From NCBI GenBank assembly GCA_910577445.1, contig CAJTMZ010000023.1, forward strand, positions 9,156 through 28,159: a DNA stretch of 19,004 bases. Reading direction: 5' to 3'. A model generated the notes under the pieces. That model made no database searches, was not told the DNA's origin, and was given only the letters and a program-made list of their open reading frames with translations. Origin of the DNA: an uncultured Lachnospiraceae bacterium. GTDB lineage: Bacteria > Bacillota > Clostridia > Lachnospirales > Lachnospiraceae. The first letter of the stretch is position 1. The number at the start of each line of letters is the position of its first letter. Both the position numbers and the translations under genes were made by a program. This document shows positions 15,169 through 19,004 of this stretch, in pieces.

Positions 15169-16224
15169 TTACCGCCTTTCTATTGAAATCAGATATTCCT
15201 TCAAATTTTTTGGCAACTTACTGTTGTTACTTCTAAATCTATTATAATCTATTTTAAGCACTTCTACATGACCAAATTTTTTAAGGCATTCTTCAAGTTC
15301 ATCAAGTTTAAAAAGTCCATCTTCGCTATAGCTAACCAGGAATTTATCACAGTTCATATCTCCTATTATTTTTTCAAAAGACTGTATTCCTCTTGTTTTT
15401 GTACAAAGCTTTGAATGCTGATCCCACCAATCTCTTAAGCCACTCTTACCTATAGCTTCGGGAAAATCTCCTCTTGCAATAGTTTCCAGTATATGATAAT
15501 TAGCTGCATACTGTCGCTTCATATAGGGTGGATCAATATAGCATAAATTTGCAGTAATCCGATTTGCGATTTCTTCAGCAAAACCTAGCAAAACTTGATG
15601 TCCTGTTGCATTTTCTGAGTATAATTCAACCGGTTTTAACTCCATATTATCCAATGAGTTTTTCTTGAAATCCGCCAAAAAATACCCATATGTACCTGAA
15701 ATATTAGCAATTTCATTTACCGCCATTATTAAAGTATGTTTAAGCAAGGATTCTTCTAACGGTGTGATGCATTGTTTGTTTTTCCATTCATTTATTTTTT
15801 CACGAATTGCGTCTATTTTACCTGCATTGTATGAGCTGAAATATTTCCTTGGTTCGCAACCACTGGATGGATTCCCAGCGGGAGAAAATTCTTTATAAAA
15901 GAAGCTTTCACGAGGTTTGAGGTTGTTCAGGTATCGCAAAACCGAGGCATATGCTCCATCAGTGTCTAAAGGCACTTCATTCGCTACGATAAGGCCATTA
16001 AAATCAGAGGCTCTATCTATTAGCAAATTAACATTCAAATGATGATATGAGTATGTCATCATATCTGATGCCACAACTCTATATCCTCTTTTTCGATACT
16101 CAAGAGAGACTGAACCCGTACCCGCCATAATATCTGCCACAGTCCCCTGATTACCTATCAGTTCTTCTGTTCGCTCCATTATATATGGCAATAGCTTGGT
16201 TTTGTTTCCAATATATCTGTACAT
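15169..16224 (-). CDS. D12-class DNA N6-adenine methyltransferase
   Basis: Transfers a methyl group from S-adenosylmethionine to adenine N6, protecting host sites from the co-encoded nuclease. The 351-residue product starts with YIGNKTKLLPYI (the xGxK motif of Dam/D12 enzymes), has motif I ADIMAGTGSVS (30-40), and the catalytic DPPY (231-234, in CYIDPPYMKRQYAANYH). It thus belongs to the alpha amino-methyltransferases like Dam and M.FokI, not to 5-methylcytosine enzymes, since no PCQ/ENV motifs are seen. The ATG at 16224 follows GAGGTAGGAT and begins one base after the upstream methyltransferase stop; the AAA+ gene starts 5 bases after its own stop. The target sequence is unknown. Confidence 0.92.
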   Translation of the reverse strand: MYRYIGNKTKLLPYIMERTEELIGNQGTVADIMAGTGSVSLEYRKRGYRVVASDMMTYSYHHLNVNLLIDRASDFNGLIVANEVPLDTDGAYASVLRYLNNLKPRESFFYKEFSPAGNPSSGCEPRKYFSSYNAGKIDAIREKINEWKNKQCITPLEESLLKHTLIMAVNEIANISGTYGYFLADFKKNSLDNMELKPVELYSENATGHQVLLGFAEEIANRITANLCYIDPPYMKRQYAANYHILETIARGDFPEAIGKSGLRDWWDQHSKLCTKTRGIQSFEKIIGDMNCDKFLVSYSEDGLFKLDELEECLKKFGHVEVLKIDYNRFRSNNSKLPKNLKEYLISIERR

Positions 16225-16225
16225 T

Positions 16226-17854
16226 TTATCCTACCTCAAACTTCATATCGTTTATCGCACTCAAATCTGGAAGTCTGCTCATTTCATTTATTATCAATAA
16301 TACATCTTCCTCGGTAAGTTTGTATTTTTTGAAAATCTTACATTCCAACTGGATATCCAACTTATAATCATATTTATTCATCAAAGATTTCGACAATTCG
16401 ACAATCTCTCCATCCAATTTACTACCTGAATATTTACATATGGGCAAAGAGAATATGATTTCCTTCGTTAAATACGGATGAGATTTCCACTCATTTTCTC
16501 CATATGTTTTCAAATAATAATAATATACAACTCTTGAATTAATCATAGCCAAGTAGTATTCAAGAGGTATCTTGTCCTTATTCTCTTTTTTCTTTTTTAA
16601 GATATACACTGTTTGACTCGTTATTCCACCGGAATAATCTACTGCAGCATATATCCCTAAGCCTGTTTTACGAACCAAAATTTTGGGTGGTTCATATAAC
16701 GTTTTGTCTTTATAATTAATACCGGGCACATTCGATAAAATATATCCACCCTTTTCGATTTTATATCTTTTCAGATTCTCGCCCACACATAGCGCTACGC
16801 TGTTTTGAACCCTTTTCTTTGAAACAACGCTTTGAACCGTATCACTTGTTACAGGAATGGATTTTTCACAAAAAGAACAATTTTTCTTTCCTTCTTTTAA
16901 CTGCTTCTTTTTATATCCCTGGGCCATTCCACAATAAGGGCAGCGAACAATGTTTCCCGCCTTGGAAATCTCTACGCCTCGTCCAAATAAAAATAAATCT
17001 TTCCAGTCAACTCCCTGTTCCCTTATTTTACTTATTAGAATTTCCTCTTCTTCTCTGATGTCAATATCAAACAAGTAATTATCATTCCGACAAAATCTAC
17101 TCTGGGTAACCTTATGGAAGCCCTCTTCATAATAATGATACAGAGTGTTTTCTCCATTCAAAAATGCTTTCCTATCATCAGTCGTTAATCTAAAACACTT
17201 TGTTTTGCAAATATCATTTGGAACAACTTTTTTACAGATTATTACTGTTGCAGCTCTATTGACTTCACTGAAAATTTTTTCACCAAGCCGGGCTATGATC
17301 TTAATTTCTGTGTTTCTTACTAAAAACTCTCGAAGACTTATGTTCTGAGCATCGAACAATGAATCAGGTAAAATAAAAGCAAAGTACCCTCCATCAGCAA
17401 TAATTTTGTATGCCAATTCTACAAATAGAACATAACTATCATACTGACCTTTTATCAAATTAAAACCTGCATCGCTCAGTTGTTCTCTACTGTATATTTT
17501 TTCAGAACTCCAAGGTGGATTTGCAATGATTGCTTGCACTCTACCAAGCTTCTCTATCCAATATTTATCTGTATTCTTTTTTACATTTTTGGGTAAAATA
17601 CTATCATTGCACACGAGAGTTCTTCCCATAGCGTTGCGAGAAACCACCTCTTTTTCTACATCGATTCCATAATACTTGTATCGAGAACCACACACTTTTT
17701 CTGTCGCTTTTAAAAGCGCACATTCGCCACAAGCAGGATCCAGAATCATTCCACCATCAATAGAGTCTTTTTTCATTTCTTCTGACAAAAGCTTGGCAAC
17801 AAAATCTGCAAGCCTATCCGGCGTATACACTACTCCATACTTTTTCGGTGCCAT
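16226..17854 (-). CDS. Gamma-class (Eco57I/TaqI-like) DNA N6-adenine methyltransferase with internal zinc ribbon
   Basis: Second adenine methyltransferase of the operon. The 542-residue product opens with KKYGVVYTPDRLADFVAKLL (motif X, as in TaqI/Eco57I-type enzymes), then motif I LDPACGECALL (38-48) and the catalytic NPPW (112-115). The C-terminal half looks like a target-recognition region (near 380-500, NSRVVYYYYLKTYGENEW). A CPYC...CSFC zinc ribbon (C305, C308, C326, C329) sits between catalytic and C-terminal parts. The start is ATG 17854: GGGAGG lies 8 bases upstream and the protein then begins at family sequence. An earlier in-frame ATG at 17923 has no ribosome binding site and would add 23 residues unlike the family. 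The gene follows the Phd-like gene by 16 bases if that frame is read to 17871. Confidence 0.9.
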   Translation of the reverse strand: MAPKKYGVVYTPDRLADFVAKLLSEEMKKDSIDGGMILDPACGECALLKATEKVCGSRYKYYGIDVEKEVVSRNAMGRTLVCNDSILPKNVKKNTDKYWIEKLGRVQAIIANPPWSSEKIYSREQLSDAGFNLIKGQYDSYVLFVELAYKIIADGGYFAFILPDSLFDAQNISLREFLVRNTEIKIIARLGEKIFSEVNRAATVIICKKVVPNDICKTKCFRLTTDDRKAFLNGENTLYHYYEEGFHKVTQSRFCRNDNYLFDIDIREEEEILISKIREQGVDWKDLFLFGRGVEISKAGNIVRCPYCGMAQGYKKKQLKEGKKNCSFCEKSIPVTSDTVQSVVSKKRVQNSVALCVGENLKRYKIEKGGYILSNVPGINYKDKTLYEPPKILVRKTGLGIYAAVDYSGGITSQTVYILKKKKENKDKIPLEYYLAMINSRVVYYYYLKTYGENEWKSHPYLTKEIIFSLPICKYSGSKLDGEIVELSKSLMNKYDYKLDIQLECKIFKKYKLTEEDVLLIINEMSRLPDLSAINDMKFEVG

Positions 17855-17915
17855 ACGGGCATCCTCCCTACTATAACTCGTTAATATCAATGCCCGCTTT
17901 AAGTAAACACGCATA

Positions 17916-18071
17916 TCATTCATAAGAAATCACAACTGCTATGGGCTTTCCGTTCTTCTGGATAAAAGCTGTTTTATCGTTCTCAGCCAGTCCACGAATC
18001 AATTTCGATGCCTGACCACGGTTAAATTCTCCAATATTTAAATGTTCCATCGGAACCAATTCTTTCTTCAT
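17916..18071 (-). CDS. Short Phd/YefM-like protein, orphan, first gene of the restriction-modification operon
   Basis: Phd/YefM proteins are antitoxins that also bind and repress their own promoter through the N-terminal domain. This 51-residue product reads MKKELVPMEHLNIGEFNRGQ, then ASKLIRGLAENDKTAFIQKN and GKPIAVVISYE, with the family's NGKPIAVVIS strand and a Phd-like helix. No toxin gene (Doc, YoeB, RelE-like) adjoins it. After the TGA at 17916-17918 the same frame continues YACLLKAGIDINEL to TAG at 17871-17873, the kind of tail Phd proteins have, so the stop may be a CGA-to-TGA change or a real trimming of the toxin-binding tail. The ribosome binding site (AGGG) is close to the ATG at 18071. 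Likely role: autoregulator of the operon (inference). Confidence 0.72.
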   Translation of the reverse strand: MKKELVPMEHLNIGEFNRGQASKLIRGLAENDKTAFIQKNGKPIAVVISYE

Positions 18072-18126
18072 TTTGCCCTACTCTCTTATCTGTATCATTG
18101 ATTTCATCACCCAACTCAACAAAATA

Positions 18127-18155
18127 ATTTTACCACAAGTTAATTATAATTAAAG
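18127..18155 (-). promoter_or_regulatory. Promoter with palindromic operator for the Phd/restriction-modification operon
   Basis: On the minus strand an extended -10, TGGTAAAAT (TAAAAT at 18127-18132), would start transcription near 18120, about 49 bases before the Phd-like ATG. A perfect 14-bp palindrome, TTAATTATAATTAA (18140-18153), covers the spacer and the expected -35 position, where a repressor would block polymerase. A related AATTATAATT sits at 18183-18192. The -35 itself is poor, as often with an extended -10. Confidence 0.55.
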
Positions 18156-18196
18156 TCTTTTTCTTATGAAATTTTATTCCTCAATTATAATTTTAA

Positions 18197-18226
18197 TGAG
18201 AGCTAGACACCCGTGTCCGGCTCTCA
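18197..18226. repeat. Compound hairpin upstream of the restriction-modification promoter
   Basis: TGAGAGC (18197-18203) pairs with GCTCTCA (18220-18226), and inside it GACAC/GTGTC (18206-18210 with 18213-18217) pairs again around a tiny loop. Neither strand has a T tract, so it is not a clear terminator. It marks the boundary between the operon promoter and the broken small gene upstream. Confidence 0.55.
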
Positions 18227-18233
18227 CTCTCAA

Positions 18234-18541
18234 TTATTTTCTCCAAATAAATTTCCCCACAGCAGAGTTGCTGGGAATGTCCCCTGAGCCATTCAACTGC
18301 CACTTGTTATGCCCCGGATGCTCCGTACCGTCTGCCACAGGGTGTTCGCCCTGCCGTGGTGGTATGGATGGGATGCTCGGTTCTTATGGAATATGATCAC
18401 CGTTCCCTTCTCCAGATACTCTGGATTATACAAATACCAGTAATGGCCAATATCCTGAGATATGATCGTCACATCATACTCATTCACGGAGATGATGTTG
18501 AAATATTTCGGAGCCAAATATTTTAGATTATTAGTATTCAT
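18234..18541 (-). pseudogene. Frameshifted small protein gene of mobile-element type
   Basis: The frame from ATG 18541 reads MNTNNLKYLAPKYFNIISVN, EYDVTIISQDIGHYWYLYNP, then a segment HKNRASHPYHHGR, and stops at 18293. The sequence after about 18312 fits better in the next frame: VRSIRG then HNKWQLNGSGDIPS and on to FIWRK, stopping at 18234. One base missing from the G run on the minus strand (18312-18315) would explain this. I recall similar small proteins from Lachnospiraceae integrative elements but cannot name the family or function. No good ribosome binding site precedes the ATG, and a terminator lies just upstream. It may be a decayed gene or a sequencing indel. Confidence 0.5.
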
Positions 18542-18559
18542 GATGAAAAATGTATTAAC

Positions 18560-18580
18560 AAAAAAGCAAGTTTCGCCTGC
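18560..18580 (-). terminator. Rho-independent terminator ending the GC-rich block
   Basis: On the minus strand GCAGG-CGAAA-CTTGC forms a 5-bp stem (one G-U) followed by six T. It would stop transcripts coming from the GC-rich block at 18590-18720 before they reach the frameshifted gene. Confidence 0.55.
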
Positions 18581-18722
18581 GTAACTCAACACCCACTCCG
18601 TTCGTTTTAAGTCACTCCGGCTTACTTGATGGGGCTTCCGGTCTACGCTCCGCTCCGTTCCGCGCTAAGCAGACATCCACTGGAGGTCCAGCGTCCCCAT
18701 ACCCTCGGCTCTTGGCATATTC
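18581..18722 (-). other. GC-rich block of uncertain nature, coding remnant or structured RNA
   Basis: A stretch of about 140 bases that is clearly richer in G+C than both flanks. On the minus strand it ends in the terminator above. It has repeated GGAGCG/GGAACG elements and short hairpins such as CTGGA-CC-TCCAG near 18679-18690. One minus-strand frame is open through it (AKSRGYGDAGPPVDV ... RRPEAPSSKPE) and another encodes EPRVWGRWTSSGC, but neither has a start with a ribosome binding site. It may be the end of a decayed gene or a small structured transcript from a mobile element. Confidence 0.35.
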
Positions 18723-18947
18723 TATGCACAATATACTATTATTTTCTGTTTATAAAACAACCCAATTAAAAAAATCTAAGAAAATAATAAAAATTATAAA
18801 CTTTCTATAAACTGCTTATTTTTTACCCTCTCCCGCCTGCTATTAGTGAAAGGTAAAATTTTTTCAGTAACTTTCATTTTTATAAGACCAGCATAACGTA
18901 CAAGTAATTCTACATACGTTGTCATATAGGCAAAGGGAGGCGATATT
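18723..18947. other. AT-rich intergenic stretch with an inverted repeat
   Basis: No supported gene. AACGTA (18895-18900) and TACGTT (18915-18920) form a perfect 6-bp inverted repeat 14 bases apart, placed 28 to 53 bases before the next start codon, where an operator would be expected. A minus-strand frame is open from the window edge to 18794 but has no start signal and a composition typical of AT-rich noise. Confidence 0.4.
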
Positions 18948-19004
18948 TTGTCCAATACAGACTCAAAAAAAATTTGCAAAAATATTTTTAAGAATGGGGA
19001 AAGC
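18948..19004 (+). CDS. Start of a small protein gene (runs off right edge)
   Basis: A plus-strand TTG at 18948 stands 7 bases after AGGGAGG, one of the best ribosome binding sites in the accessory region. The visible 19 codons read MSNTDSKKICKNIFKNGES. I recall small proteins with a KKICKNIFK-type start near recombinase genes of Clostridia integrative elements, but this is memory and not a proven family. The remainder lies outside the window. Confidence 0.45.
   Translation, partial: MSNTDSKKICKNIFKNGES

Noticed and set aside
17855..17923. Longer start for the gamma-class methyltransferase at ATG 17923
   Set aside because: There is no ribosome binding site, and the extra 23 residues overlap the Phd-like reading frame tail in another frame; ATG 17854 has GGGAGG 8 bases upstream.
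18915..18945. Resemblance between the cotJC break point (GGGGCGATTTTGT) and GGAGGCGATATTTTGT near the right edge as attachment-site repeats
   Set aside because: The match needs gaps, and the right copy is explained by a ribosome binding site and start codon.
18794..19004. Minus-strand open frame reaching the right edge
   Set aside because: It has no start signal and AT-rich, low-information sequence, and it overlaps a plus-strand start with a strong ribosome binding site.

Overview
The window looks like a chromosomal segment of a strictly anaerobic, spore-forming Clostridia member, probably Lachnospiraceae. The reasons are a Group B-like [FeFe] hydrogenase, a cotJ spore-coat operon, strong GGAGG-type ribosome binding sites and several TTG starts. 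No species can be named from this sequence alone.

Positions 1 to about 8190 are ordinary core genome. On the minus strand, an [FeFe] hydrogenase, glutamyl-tRNA synthetase (gltX) and the start of a UvrD/Rep helicase follow each other with a 7-bp gap and a 17-bp overlap, so they read as one operon. A second minus-strand operon encodes a Gld-type ABC system: ATPase, fused permease/GldG protein, and a DUF4340 protein. Divergent from it on the plus strand is cotJA-cotJB-cotJC, preceded by a good match to a mother-cell (SigK/SigE-type) promoter. cotJC breaks off at about residue 137, losing the C-terminal metal-site region.

From about 8190 to the right edge the sequence is accessory: more AT-rich, with genes on both strands, broken genes and defence functions. 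In order it holds: (i) a phased array of TGAGACT repeats beside a remnant winged-helix gene; (ii) an Abi_2/HEPN abortive-infection protein preceded by its own promoter and a hairpin leader that looks like the antitoxin-type RNA found with AbiF genes; (iii) a sigma-70-like regulator; (iv) an unrecognised protein with a CGNR-like zinc knuckle; (v) a four-gene restriction-modification operon with two adenine methyltransferases, a McrB-like AAA+ GTPase and a LlaJI-family nuclease, headed by a short orphan Phd-like protein and a palindromic operator; (vi) mobile-element debris, including a frameshifted small gene, a GC-rich block ending in a terminator, and the start of another small gene at the right edge.

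Together this is a defence island whose left end appears to have interrupted cotJC. The most interesting points are the RNA/HEPN pair, the unusual composition of the restriction-modification operon with its Phd-like leader gene, and the chance that the cotJC interruption is an excisable sporulation-gene element.
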